Shown here piece by piece: positions 54,450-63,173 of a DNA stretch of 64,000 bases. This DNA is from Verrucomicrobiota bacterium (GTDB lineage Bacteria > Verrucomicrobiota > Verrucomicrobiia > Verrucomicrobiales > Akkermansiaceae). Location of the stretch: assembly GCA_004294095.1 (NCBI GenBank), contig RDZR01000027.1:1-64000 (forward strand), in the 5' to 3' direction. The translations under genes were made by a program, and so were the position numbers. The notes beneath the pieces were generated by a model that saw only the letters and a list, made by a program, of their open reading frames with translations, had not been told where the DNA came from and did not search any database. Positions within the stretch are counted from its first letter, which is position 1. Every line of letters starts with the position of its first letter.

Positions 54450-55778
54450 TTATGCATTGAGTTGAACATCATTTGATTCAATGACCTTCGCGTGCTCGAC
54501 CAAATAGTCAATGGCCTTACCAATCATAATCGAATTGCGTATCGATGGGAGCCTGCCGCTTTTCTGAGCATCGCGGATGAATTTCTTGGGCTGGATTTGA
54601 CGCGAATTGGCAATCATACTGAGGTGCTGCACCAGCTCACTATCATTCACTTGCAGGTTCTCCTTGTAAGCAATTTCTTGAAGGATAAAATTGGCATGAA
54701 GTTGGCCTTTAGCAGATTCCTCAGCGCGGGCGAAAATTTCTTGCTGTTGATCTGCGATGAGGTCATTGCTTACGCCTGAGCGAACTGCATTGTCCACCAT
54801 CTGATCGATTTGGTTTTGTGTTTCTTGAGCAACGAGATTTTCGGGCAGTTCAACTGGCATTCTTTCGCGAAGTTGAGAAAGGATGAGCTCCACTTTGAGG
54901 TCGTCGATTTTTCTCTTACGATTTTCGATCAGGTCGCGGGTGATGGCTTCCTTGATCTCTTCGAGCGACATGTGAGGAGCTAGTTTTTTCGCAAATTCTT
55001 CATCCAATTCCGGCAGGATCACTTGCTTGAGTTCGTTGAGCGTGGTAGCAAAAATGACATCCTTGCCGGATAGTTCTGAGATTCCGAAATCACCCGGAAT
55101 GGTCACGGTGATGTTTTTTTGCTCTCCTATTTTCATGCCGATGGCTTGAGCGACGAATCCTGCGAGGAACCTATCCTCCTGCAATTTCACCCAGTGACCT
55201 TCGCGTCCTGATAGAAATCCGGCAGGACGGCCAAGATAGTCGTCCATCGGCTGGCCTTCGCATGAACACGTGTAATTGATGGAGGCTAAATTTCCCCAAT
55301 CAGCAGCACCGTCTTCAATGGTCACATACTCGGCGAGTTTTTCTTGAAGAATTTTTAATTGAGCATCGAGCGCGTCAGCGGGCACATCGGTGCTTGGCAA
55401 GGTCACGCTGAGATCATTGTAATCCGCAAGTGTGATCTCCGGCGCGAGAATCAATTGTGCCGTGAAAGAAAAATTTCCTACATGATCGAACGATTTGCTC
55501 TGCGGCCGATCGATATCTAACACTTTGAGCTTCTCTTGGGAAATTGCCGCCTCATAGGCGAGATTGAGCAAGTCATCTTCAAGTTGCTCGGCGATTTCTT
55601 TTTGAAATTTTTTCTCAATGACCTGCTTGGGTGCTTTACCTGGGCGGAATCCTTGGATTTTGGCATGAGTCGCGTAGCTGCGAAGAATTTTCTCACGCTC
55701 TCCCTGCACTTTTTCCGCGGGGACTTGCACACTCAGGATGGCCAAACATTTTGGCTGCTTCTCGACGACGATGTTCAT
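54450..55778 (-). CDS. tig: Trigger factor, ribosome-associated chaperone
   Basis: A 442-residue chaperone and prolyl isomerase bound at the ribosomal exit. The ribosome-binding signature GFRPGKAPK is at about 43-51, followed by a PPIase domain around 150-240 and a helical C-terminal domain. It heads the tig-clpP-clpX operon, which is the standard bacterial arrangement linking folding and degradation. Its PPIase domain is more divergent than usual, with residues such as [11 protein letters not shown], but the overall plan is clear. Confidence 0.94.
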   Translation of the reverse strand: MNIVVEKQPKCLAILSVQVPAEKVQGEREKILRSYATHAKIQGFRPGKAPKQVIEKKFQKEIAEQLEDDLLNLAYEAAISQEKLKVLDIDRPQSKSFDHVGNFSFTAQLILAPEITLADYNDLSVTLPSTDVPADALDAQLKILQEKLAEYVTIEDGAADWGNLASINYTCSCEGQPMDDYLGRPAGFLSGREGHWVKLQEDRFLAGFVAQAIGMKIGEQKNITVTIPGDFGISELSGKDVIFATTLNELKQVILPELDEEFAKKLAPHMSLEEIKEAITRDLIENRKRKIDDLKVELILSQLRERMPVELPENLVAQETQNQIDQMVDNAVRSGVSNDLIADQQQEIFARAEESAKGQLHANFILQEIAYKENLQVNDSELVQHLSMIANSRQIQPKKFIRDAQKSGRLPSIRNSIMIGKAIDYLVEHAKVIESNDVQLNA

Positions 55779-55879
55779 AGTAAATGGTGGCGATTTCCGC
55801 CGGGAAGGAAACGCTAGAGGATGAGCAGGCCGCTTGTCAAATGAGGTGTTGCAAAAAGCTCATCCACCACTCGGCTGGG

Positions 55880-56902
55880 TCACTCACGCCATAGTTCGCA
55901 CGCATGTGCTGCGAATCCCGCGCCAAATGCGGTGAGCCAGTAGCGCTGATCCGGCAGATTTTTTGCGAGCCGCTTTTCCAAAGCAAAAAGCACGGACGGG
56001 CTGCTCATATTCCCACAACGGGCAAAAACCGCGCGCGTTTCGTCCAGCGTGAATGGCAGTGTGGCTTCGATGGCATCCATCACATCGCGGCCGCCAGCGT
56101 GGGCAAGCACTTGATCGGGATCGGCAAATCGCAGCTGATAGAGATCGCCCACTGCGGCAGCGGCGAGTTGCGGCACACTGCGGTGCAGCTTGTTTTTGAG
56201 TTTTCCTTGGTCATTGACGAAGCGGATTTTTTCGCGCTCTTGAGGACGATGCGTGGTGGTGAAATGTCCAGCTTGCCACGCGCCGGGCGACTTTTTCCCA
56301 GACCAAATTGAAGCCGCGGCACCATCGCCAAATAAGCACAAACTAATCAAAACATCCGCATCGTTGTTGGTAAAAAATGCAGCAGAGCAAATTTCCACCG
56401 CGACCACGGCGACTTTCGACGTAGGATTCGCCGATAGGAAATTTTGCGCAGCACGCATCGCCGGAATCGCCGCTCCGCAGCCTTGGCCGACGATGTCGCA
56501 CAGAAACGCGTCGCCTCGCATGCCAGTGAGTTCCGCGACGTATGAACTCACGCCCGGGCACAAGTAGCCGGTGCAAGTGCAAAGAAAAATCGCATCCAGA
56601 TCCGCCGCGATGAGGCCGCACTTGGCGAACGCCTTTTCAAGTGCATCAACGGCTAAGCTGGGTGCTGCATTTTCAAAATACCGGTTCAGCTCGCCGGCAT
56701 CCATCGCAAAAACCGCGTGCAAATCCGGGCTGGCGTAATTTCGCCGCTCAATGCCAGAAGCACCGTGCATCACTTTTTCTAACAGCGATTGTGCTCGGCC
56801 GCTGCTCGATTTGAACCAATCGGTCTGTTGGATGAGTGTGAAACAATCCGCTTGGGAAAAAACCGTCGGCGGGGTGACACAGGAAAGTGAATGCAAAAAC
56901 AT
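55880..56902 (-). CDS. Type III polyketide synthase (chalcone synthase-like)
   Basis: A 340-residue type III PKS that extends an acyl starter with malonyl-CoA. The catalytic triad is Cys142 (GQGCGAAIP), His268 (LAHAGGRD) and Asn298 (CGNMSSPS). The frame opens earlier, but the ATG at 56902 (MFLHSLSC) overlaps the upstream stop as TGATG. Products of related bacterial enzymes are alkylresorcinols and alkylpyrones; the starter cannot be read. It ends the methyltransferase-flavoprotein-PKS operon. A similar gene trio in Streptomyces (srsABC) makes methylated phenolic lipids and quinones. Confidence 0.9.
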   Translation of the reverse strand: MFLHSLSCVTPPTVFSQADCFTLIQQTDWFKSSSGRAQSLLEKVMHGASGIERRNYASPDLHAVFAMDAGELNRYFENAAPSLAVDALEKAFAKCGLIAADLDAIFLCTCTGYLCPGVSSYVAELTGMRGDAFLCDIVGQGCGAAIPAMRAAQNFLSANPTSKVAVVAVEICSAAFFTNNDADVLISLCLFGDGAAASIWSGKKSPGAWQAGHFTTTHRPQEREKIRFVNDQGKLKNKLHRSVPQLAAAAVGDLYQLRFADPDQVLAHAGGRDVMDAIEATLPFTLDETRAVFARCGNMSSPSVLFALEKRLAKNLPDQRYWLTAFGAGFAAHACELWRE

Positions 56903-57918
56903 CAGCTGCGGGTGAGTGAAAATAAAGCGCGAAACGGCAACCATTGCTTGCGGGCCAACATCACCATAGGCCGCCGCGACCACCGCGCTAGCAGAAGCTG
57001 CTGGAAAGCGGCAGCCATTTTCAATCGACGGTGAAATGCTGCATGCGCATTTTGTCGGATGTTCAGAACCGTCGCGCTCCAATCTTGCTGATGCCTAGCA
57101 TAACGGCACAACGGATCGATGGCGAGCGCGGCGGCTTCCAGTGCCATGCTCATGCCGTTGCCGGTAAAAGGTGGGATGATGCTGTGAGCGTCGCCAATCG
57201 TCGCCAGCCCATCGAGCGGCGATTGTTTCCCGAGGCGGAAACCAGCAACCGCAGTGGTGGAATTTTCCCGCCAAGTGGCCGCTGCCAATCTTTCCGCGAG
57301 CTTGGTCAATTTGTTCTCGCGCACATAGCTGAGCAATAGCTCGGATGGCTTGGCGCGGACGTTTGCGTTGAGGCGAAATAACCCGCAGACATTGATCCAT
57401 CCGTCCTCGATCGCCGCGAGGCCGACGTAGGCGTGAGTGCCGAGGTGCATCTCAAGGCCAGATGCCAACTCAAGATCGCGGACGTGAGCCTTGAGGCCGA
57501 TCCACTCGCCTTTCTCCGCTCTGCGGCCCGCTGCCCACACCGTTCCAGGCTCTGGCGTGGCAAGCATGCGCTGATTTTCATAAACGATTCCGCCGAGCTC
57601 GCGCAGCCGATCGCAAAGCTGCGCATCTAACCGATGCCGCGAGACCGCATATGCCGCAGTCGGCAAATGAAAGCTGCCTAAATTCTGCGCGCCGCTCCAC
57701 CACTGCACTTGCTGTGGACGAGCGACATCGGCGAGCAAATCCTGGATGCCAAGCCGCAGCAACGTCTCCTCGCTCACGCCGGAAATGAACTCCCCGCAGA
57801 CGCGATGGCGCGGGTAACTCATTGCCTCATGCAAAGTGACATCGATCCCCTCGCGCCGCAGAGCGATGCCAAGCGACAATCCCGCCAAGCCACCTCCCGC
57901 GATCTTGATTGGCCTCAT
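56902..57918 (-). CDS. FAD-dependent oxidoreductase in PKS operon
   Basis: A class A-type flavoprotein of about 338 residues starting [24 protein letters not shown], the FAD-binding loop. The second FAD motif [20 protein letters not shown] lies near residue 270. It has the look of geranylgeranyl-reductase or aromatic hydroxylase relatives. The ATG at 57918 overlaps the methyltransferase stop as ATGA and its own stop overlaps the PKS start, so the three genes are co-translated. In the srs set of Streptomyces the equivalent flavoprotein hydroxylates the phenolic lipid ring. Confidence 0.82.
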   Translation of the reverse strand: MRPIKIAGGGLAGLSLGIALRREGIDVTLHEAMSYPRHRVCGEFISGVSEETLLRLGIQDLLADVARPQQVQWWSGAQNLGSFHLPTAAYAVSRHRLDAQLCDRLRELGGIVYENQRMLATPEPGTVWAAGRRAEKGEWIGLKAHVRDLELASGLEMHLGTHAYVGLAAIEDGWINVCGLFRLNANVRAKPSELLLSYVRENKLTKLAERLAAATWRENSTTAVAGFRLGKQSPLDGLATIGDAHSIIPPFTGNGMSMALEAAALAIDPLCRYARHQQDWSATVLNIRQNAHAAFHRRLKMAAAFQQLLLARWSRRPMVMLARKQWLPFRALFSLTRS

Positions 57919-58559
57919 TTTCTGCACCATACGCCGCGTTGTGCTCCCGGCCATTGTTCTTTTTCTTGGATTTCCCAGTCGGCGGCGTGTTCGTGAAATA
58001 ACTCAGGCAACTCACCGCACAAAAATCCGGCATCGATGCTCACATGCATGTCGTGCCGCGTGACATGCCCGATGAACGGCCGCAAAAAACTCCCCCAGAC
58101 GTGCGCACTTTGCCGCCGCAGTGGCTCGTTGATGATCACCAGCGAAAAATGCGGCAGCCACGCTGCGAACCAACCAAGCTCCTCATCGGTGAAATGGTGT
58201 AAAAATAAATTCGCCACCAAAACGCCAAAACCGCACGGCGGATCGAGCGTGATCACATTTCCACAATGCCAGTCAATCGCCTGCGGAAGTGAAGCTGGCC
58301 GCTCTAACAGATCGATCCCGCAAATTCGGTTGTTAGAAAAATGGGCATGCATTTTTCGGCACAGACTCCCCTCACCCGCTCCAATCTCGACGATGCCATT
58401 TCCCGCTATTTTTTCCCGAGCAAGCAGCTCGCGGATCACCCACCGTTCATTTCCCATCAAGGCATTCACCACGCGCAATTCACGCCGCGAACGAATCGCT
58501 GCTGGTGCCTCAGCGGGCAAAGAATCGAGCAATTCCGGAGTGACTTTTCGCTCTCGCAT
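57915..58559 (-). CDS. Class I SAM-dependent methyltransferase
   Basis: A 214-residue methyltransferase. The SAM-binding motif I is GIVEIGAGEGSLCRKM at about 55-70, followed by an acidic GIDLLERPAS loop and NLFLHHFTDEELGWF, the motif IV to post-motif region of ubiquinone/menaquinone-type enzymes. Probably O- or C-methylates the polyketide product. First gene of the PKS trio and only 12 bp behind the metal-transport permease, so it may be read with that operon. Confidence 0.84.
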   Translation of the reverse strand: MRERKVTPELLDSLPAEAPAAIRSRRELRVVNALMGNERWVIRELLAREKIAGNGIVEIGAGEGSLCRKMHAHFSNNRICGIDLLERPASLPQAIDWHCGNVITLDPPCGFGVLVANLFLHHFTDEELGWFAAWLPHFSLVIINEPLRRQSAHVWGSFLRPFIGHVTRHDMHVSIDAGFLCGELPELFHEHAADWEIQEKEQWPGAQRGVWCRK

Positions 58560-58571
58560 ACTCGGCGATGC

Positions 58572-59420
58572 TTAGTTGGCTGTGCGCCGTTTGAAGCGAA
58601 TTAACCCATATTTCGGGCTGAATAAATACGAGGCAATGAACAAAAGTCCGAAGAGTATCACAATCGCTGGCCCAGGAGTGATGCCTAACGCGCCCGAGCT
58701 GAGCACCGCCACCACAGAGCCCACCGCACCCACACATCCCCCACCCCAAAACAATGCCGATGTGCGGTCCGTGAAAAGCGAAACAATCGCCGCCGGTGCC
58801 ACTAACAGACCCACCGAGAGCACACAGCCAACGGCCTGCAGCGATGAAACCAATGCCAAGATCAACAGGCCAAAAATCAAATACTGCATCAACCGCACCG
58901 GCACGCCCTGCGCGGCAGCCACGCTTGGCTCAAACAAGGTTAGCAACATCGGGCGCATCGCTAAATTGGTCACCAATAACATCGTCGCACCAATGCCAAA
59001 GGCGACCCATAAATCAGTGTTAGAAACGGCAATGATATCGCCAAAAAGCCAATGCTCCAGCTCTTGCCGCGTATCTAACTTCGGCAGCAGCGCAATGCCC
59101 GCCGCGAAGGCTGAGGTGTAAAGAACTGCCAACGCCGTGCCTTGCTCGATGCGATTGCCACGGGCGACTGCCACCGATCCGAGGCCCACGACCAATGCCG
59201 CCACCATCGCTCCCACGAAGGCATTCCACTGGCTGAGCGAGCCTGTTAGAAAAATACCGAGCGCAATGCCAGGAAGCATCGTGTGAGAAAGTGCGGAAAC
59301 CGATAGAGCATTGCGCCGCAAGACGACAAAGCCACTGAAAAATCCGTTAGAAAAACCAATCATCGCCGCCGCGATTAAGGCGCGCTGATAAAACGGTGTT
59401 TGTAGTAATTCAAGATCCAT
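58572..59420 (-). CDS. Zn/Mn ABC transporter permease (ABC-3 family)
   Basis: A 282-residue permease with about eight helices. It has the ABC-3 start (MDLELLQTPFYQRALIAAAMIGFSNGFFSGFVVLRR) and SVSALSHTMLPGIALG, the conserved loop before the last helix pairs. Relatives carry zinc, manganese or iron(II). Metal choice cannot be seen. Four bases separate it from the ATPase gene. No periplasmic binding protein is in the operon. Confidence 0.9.
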   Translation of the reverse strand: MDLELLQTPFYQRALIAAAMIGFSNGFFSGFVVLRRNALSVSALSHTMLPGIALGIFLTGSLSQWNAFVGAMVAALVVGLGSVAVARGNRIEQGTALAVLYTSAFAAGIALLPKLDTRQELEHWLFGDIIAVSNTDLWVAFGIGATMLLVTNLAMRPMLLTLFEPSVAAAQGVPVRLMQYLIFGLLILALVSSLQAVGCVLSVGLLVAPAAIVSLFTDRTSALFWGGGCVGAVGSVVAVLSSGALGITPGPAIVILFGLLFIASYLFSPKYGLIRFKRRTAN

Positions 59421-59423
59421 CGC

Positions 59424-60191
59424 TCAACAATCTAACGGTTTGTTAGGAAATAATTGATCAAGCCGCTGCTCCGTGAGCACCTCGCTCACCGGCCCGAAGG
59501 CGATTTGGCGAGTGGCGATGAGCAATGCTTCATCGAATAAACTGCCAGCCGTGTTGAGATCGTGATGAGAAGCAATGATCAATCGCCCGTCCTGCGCGAG
59601 TTTTTCAAACAATTTTCCCAAGGAAACCGCCGCCTGCCGATCGAGCCCGGTAAATGGCTCATCGAATAACAGAACGTGGGCTTCTTGCGCCAGCGAGCGC
59701 GCGATGAAGGTGCGTTGCTGCTGGCCACCGGAGAGTTGGCGGATTTGCCGCTGCTGCAAATCGAGCAGGCCCATGCTGCGCAGCGCGTTTTCAACTGCCT
59801 CATCATCTTTGCTGGAAAATTTTTTCCATGCTCCGGTCTGCGGATAACGTCCCATTTCCACCAAGCCGCGCACGGTGATGGGAAATAGCCAATCGATTTC
59901 TTCACGCTGCGGTAGGTATGCGAATTCGTGGAACCACTTGCGCACCGTGGTGCCGCGCCATTGGATGCTGCCAGATTTTTTAGGCACCAAACCGGCAATC
60001 GCTTTGAGCAAACTGCTCTTCCCCGCGCCATTCGGGCCGATCAGCGCCACGCGGTTGCCGCACGATGTCGCCATCGAAATGTTTTCCAACGCGGGAACAT
60101 GGCGGTAAAAAACACTCAAGGAATCGATGACCAATTCGTGATGCAGCGCGTGGTGCGCGCAATCGCTGTGATGCGAAGATGAGTCCATCAT
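59424..60191 (-). CDS. Zn/Mn ABC transporter ATPase
   Basis: A 255-residue ATPase of the ZnuC/MntA type. Walker A GPNGAGKSS lies at about 53-61, signature LSGGQQQRTFIAR around 160, and Walker B VLLFDEPFTGLDRQAAV. A His-rich start (HHSDCAHHALHHE) could bind metal. Its start overlaps the 149-residue gene by 4 bp, and its stop is 3 bp from the permease gene. Confidence 0.9.
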   Translation of the reverse strand: MMDSSSHHSDCAHHALHHELVIDSLSVFYRHVPALENISMATSCGNRVALIGPNGAGKSSLLKAIAGLVPKKSGSIQWRGTTVRKWFHEFAYLPQREEIDWLFPITVRGLVEMGRYPQTGAWKKFSSKDDEAVENALRSMGLLDLQQRQIRQLSGGQQQRTFIARSLAQEAHVLLFDEPFTGLDRQAAVSLGKLFEKLAQDGRLIIASHHDLNTAGSLFDEALLIATRQIAFGPVSEVLTEQRLDQLFPNKPLDC

Positions 60192-60637
60192 TCCAGTGCC
60201 TCGGGTTGGAGTTCGATAAATTCATCCATATTTCCGGCGGCATCGAAGACATAATCTAACTGTTTTTTCCCAGGGGGAAATAGCGAGAGCTTGGCAAATC
60301 TTCTTTCGTTCTGCGCGGCAGATTGCTGCCACTCAATGCTTAATGAAAGCTGTGGCTGCGATGTTGAAAATGTGATCGTTCCTGTTTGTGTGTGGCTGGA
60401 AATTCCAGTGAGAGAAATTTGTTGAAGCGTGCTATCTAACAGACCGGATTGGATCGGAGAAGAAAACATCAATTCATAGGGAATAACCACTTTGCCTTGG
60501 CCATCAGGAATGGTGGACGCGCTCATCACCACCGGAATGTTGGCTACGGCGGGCCGCGTCAGATACCAAAGCCCGCAACCCACTCCGATGAGTGCGACCA
60601 ACAAAAATAGGCATCGATGCCACGGCGATCCTCTCAT
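60188..60637 (-). CDS. Exported protein of unknown function leading the metal ABC operon
   Basis: A 149-residue protein with a signal peptide (MRGSPWHRCLFLLVALIGVGCGLWYL), possibly a lipoprotein at Cys21, and a beta-rich remainder without a recognised motif. It overlaps the transporter ATPase gene in ATGA. It takes the place where a solute-binding protein is often encoded, but is too short for one of the ZnuA type and lacks their His-rich loop. Function unknown. Confidence 0.65.
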   Translation of the reverse strand: MRGSPWHRCLFLLVALIGVGCGLWYLTRPAVANIPVVMSASTIPDGQGKVVIPYELMFSSPIQSGLLDSTLQQISLTGISSHTQTGTITFSTSQPQLSLSIEWQQSAAQNERRFAKLSLFPPGKKQLDYVFDAAGNMDEFIELQPEALE

Positions 60638-60745
60638 GGGCGCGAGCTTTCTTCAACCGCCACGCAAAGTCAAGATGACCGCAGAATTGTGTCTTTTTTC
60701 GCCGATTGTGAATCTGAACTTGGCAAAGATGGCGTGCCACGTTGA

Positions 60746-61351
60746 ATGGCCCTAAGCACCGAAAAAATGGATCGTCATCATGAATCACCCAGAGAGCTTG
60801 CCGCCTTCGCACTCGCATGGTTGCGGGCTCCACTCAAAGTCGGTGCGGTGGTCCCATCGAGCCGCCACCTCGCCCGCGCCATCACGCGCGAACTGACTGC
60901 GGAGATGGGAAATATTATAGAGCTAGGTCCCGGCACTGGAGTTTTTACCCGCGCGATTCTTGCACGCGGCGTGCCAGCAGAAAATCTTTGCCTGTTAGAA
61001 AATGACCACCAGCTCGCTGGCCGCTTGATCAAAAAATTTCCCGGCGTGAAAGTGGTCTCTGGTTGTGCCTCAGAATTGGCAACGCTCGATATTTTTCCTC
61101 GTGGAAAAGTGGCCAGCATCATTAGCGGGCTGCCATTGCTTTCGATTCCGGATGATACTGTGGAGTTGATCATGCGCGGTGCGTTTGAATTGCTCGAACC
61201 ACAAGCGGCAGTCTATCAGTTTACCTATCGGCCACTTTGCCCAGTGCCTGGGCGGGTGATGGATCGCTTGGGCTTGAAAAGTAGTTGCACCCACTTTGCG
61301 ATGCGTAATATTCCTCCAGCGTGGGTATTTGCAATTTCACGCCGAACTTAA
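60746..61351 (+). CDS. Phospholipid N-methyltransferase-like protein (PmtA family)
   Basis: A 201-residue methyltransferase. LKVGAVVPSSRHLARAI at about 30-46 is the typical N terminus of PmtA/KsgA-like lipid methyltransferases. IIELGPGTGVFTRAIL is the SAM motif, and VASIISGLPLLSIP fits motif IV (NLPLxx-like). Members convert phosphatidylethanolamine to phosphatidylcholine. The first ATG at 60746 or the one at 60767 may be used. It is divergent from the transporter operon. Confidence 0.8.
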   Translation: MALSTEKMDRHHESPRELAAFALAWLRAPLKVGAVVPSSRHLARAITRELTAEMGNIIELGPGTGVFTRAILARGVPAENLCLLENDHQLAGRLIKKFPGVKVVSGCASELATLDIFPRGKVASIISGLPLLSIPDDTVELIMRGAFELLEPQAAVYQFTYRPLCPVPGRVMDRLGLKSSCTHFAMRNIPPAWVFAISRRT

Positions 61352-61360
61352 TCACTCATC

Positions 61361-61801
61361 ATGGATCAAGATCGTCCACTCCAACTGCGCGGGCTGTTTC
61401 CCATTGAACCACTGGAAATCGCACCAGAGCCGGTTCGTTCTCCTCAGGAAATTGAGGACCGCCGCGGCGAGGCCCGCCGGATCAGCAAGCGGCTGTTAGC
61501 GATTATTGCGGATCATCACCGTTCCGCAGAGCATCTCTCGGTGGCGATGGATCGTGATTTTTTGTTAGAAGTGATTGACGCCTTGTTCGCAGAGTCGGAA
61601 AGAAAAGATCCGTCACCCTTTTTAAATGATGCGGATGAAGTCCGTAGTTATTTGAAACGTGCGCTGTATGAAGAGCTGTTAGAAGAGCCGAGCAATGTTC
61701 TTTTCACCGTCCAAGTGAGTCCAGACGTGATGCGCTATGAGGCAATGGAAGTGGAGTTCTGGCGCGAGTGCCTAGCACAACTTAAAGCAAAACTTACCTA
61801 A
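61361..61801 (+). CDS. Hypothetical acidic protein
   Basis: A 146-residue acidic protein, mostly helical in appearance. No motif was recognised. It starts 10 bp after the methyltransferase and ends 3 bp before the next gene, so it belongs to a three-gene unit. Segments such as LLEVIDALFAESERKDPSP and DEVRSYLKRALYEELLEEP suggest a soluble helical protein. Function unknown. Confidence 0.62.
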   Translation: MDQDRPLQLRGLFPIEPLEIAPEPVRSPQEIEDRRGEARRISKRLLAIIADHHRSAEHLSVAMDRDFLLEVIDALFAESERKDPSPFLNDADEVRSYLKRALYEELLEEPSNVLFTVQVSPDVMRYEAMEVEFWRECLAQLKAKLT

Positions 61802-61804
61802 CCC

Positions 61805-63109
61805 GTGAGCCGGAACCTGACCAATCAAGAACAATGGCAGCGGCTTGCGCGCAAGCTCATGCATCGCTTGCGGATGGGCTGGTGGTTGGAACATTTCATT
61901 CCGGTATTCTTGGCAGTCGTAGCGATCGCTGCGGCGGGCGTGTGGTTCATACGGAGCGAGTTGCTCGAAGTTTCGCTCAAGCATTGGGCATGGGCGATGG
62001 CACTCCTGGCTATTCTTTCTGCATTGGCGGCGTTGCGTTTCTCGATGCGGCGTTGGCGAGGCATCGACGATGCATGGCTGCGGCTTGATGAGGCGATGAA
62101 AATGAATCACCGCCTGCTTGCGGCCAATGCCGGTGTCTCAGCGTGGCCGGATGTTCCGGAGCGGGTGGAAATGGGGCTGCACTGGAATTTGTCCCGCGTC
62201 TTTTTTCCCATCGTGCTGGCCCTCGTCTGCATGGTTTTGGCATGGGCCTTGCCAATTTCCCAGCGAGCAGAATTGGCTACCAAAGTGGAGGAACTGGCGG
62301 CATGGCAGCAGCTCGGCCAGCAGTTAGAAAATTTGCGCAATGAAGAAATCGTCGATCCAGAATCGTTAGAGAAAAAACAAGAATTGTTAGATGAGTTGCG
62401 ATCACAAGACCCCGAGCAATGGTTCAGCCACGAATCGTTAGAGGCGACTGATGCGCTGGTTGAAATGCAGGGTGAGCACACGCAGGGAATGATGAGCAAT
62501 CTTGAGCAAGCCAATCGCACTTTAGAGCAACTCGATGAAAAAGACGCGCAAGCGAATCAAACACGCCGCGAGCAACTCGCAGAAGAATTCGGCAAGCAAA
62601 TCGAGCAACTCGCCCAGCGCGAAATGAAGCCGAATCCTGAGCTGTTAGAGAAACTCAAACAAGCAGTAGAAATCTCTTCAAATGAACTCACCGCAGAGCA
62701 GCGCAAGAAGTTGTCTGAGGCATTAAAAAATGCGGGAGAGGCCATGCAGCGTGCGATTGGTGAATTGCCAGATGAGTTTTTTGAATCTGAGACTGCCCAG
62801 CAACAAGCTGGAACGATGGCGGGCGAGGGCGAAATCCGCCGCGGCCCGGGCCATGATCCCAATCTTTTTGGGAAACCGAGCGATGCCGTCGAGTTGGAAC
62901 AATTTTCCGCCATCCCGCTTGATCAAGAGGCCGCGATACTGCCCGGCGATGTGCTCAAACTCGAAGAACGCGAGCATGAGGTGGATCGTTCGTTGCTGCC
63001 CGCGAGCGCAGGCGGCGCCATCCCCAACTCAGGCCGCGGCGGAGATCGCATTTGGCGCGAATCACTCGATCCCGCAGAACAAAAAGTGCTTAAGCAGTTT
63101 TTCGAGTGA
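61805..63109 (+). CDS. Membrane protein with long coiled-coil-like region (unknown function)
   Basis: A 434-residue protein starting with GTG. Three hydrophobic helices (about 30-50, 60-80 and 125-150) precede a Gln/Glu-rich region of about 160-320 with heptad-like spacing (LEEFGKQIEQLAQREM and similar). The C terminus is basic and acidic mixed and ends in EQKVLKQFFE. It resembles membrane proteins adjacent to MoxR/vWA genes, but those genes are not in the window. No domain name can be given. Last gene of the unit started at 60746. Confidence 0.62.
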   Translation: MSRNLTNQEQWQRLARKLMHRLRMGWWLEHFIPVFLAVVAIAAAGVWFIRSELLEVSLKHWAWAMALLAILSALAALRFSMRRWRGIDDAWLRLDEAMKMNHRLLAANAGVSAWPDVPERVEMGLHWNLSRVFFPIVLALVCMVLAWALPISQRAELATKVEELAAWQQLGQQLENLRNEEIVDPESLEKKQELLDELRSQDPEQWFSHESLEATDALVEMQGEHTQGMMSNLEQANRTLEQLDEKDAQANQTRREQLAEEFGKQIEQLAQREMKPNPELLEKLKQAVEISSNELTAEQRKKLSEALKNAGEAMQRAIGELPDEFFESETAQQQAGTMAGEGEIRRGPGHDPNLFGKPSDAVELEQFSAIPLDQEAAILPGDVLKLEEREHEVDRSLLPASAGGAIPNSGRGGDRIWRESLDPAEQKVLKQFFE

Positions 63110-63173
63110 GTTTGCCATCATCATGCTGCTTGAACGCTTTGACCGCATCCTCCATCGCCCCGTCTTGATTGTT

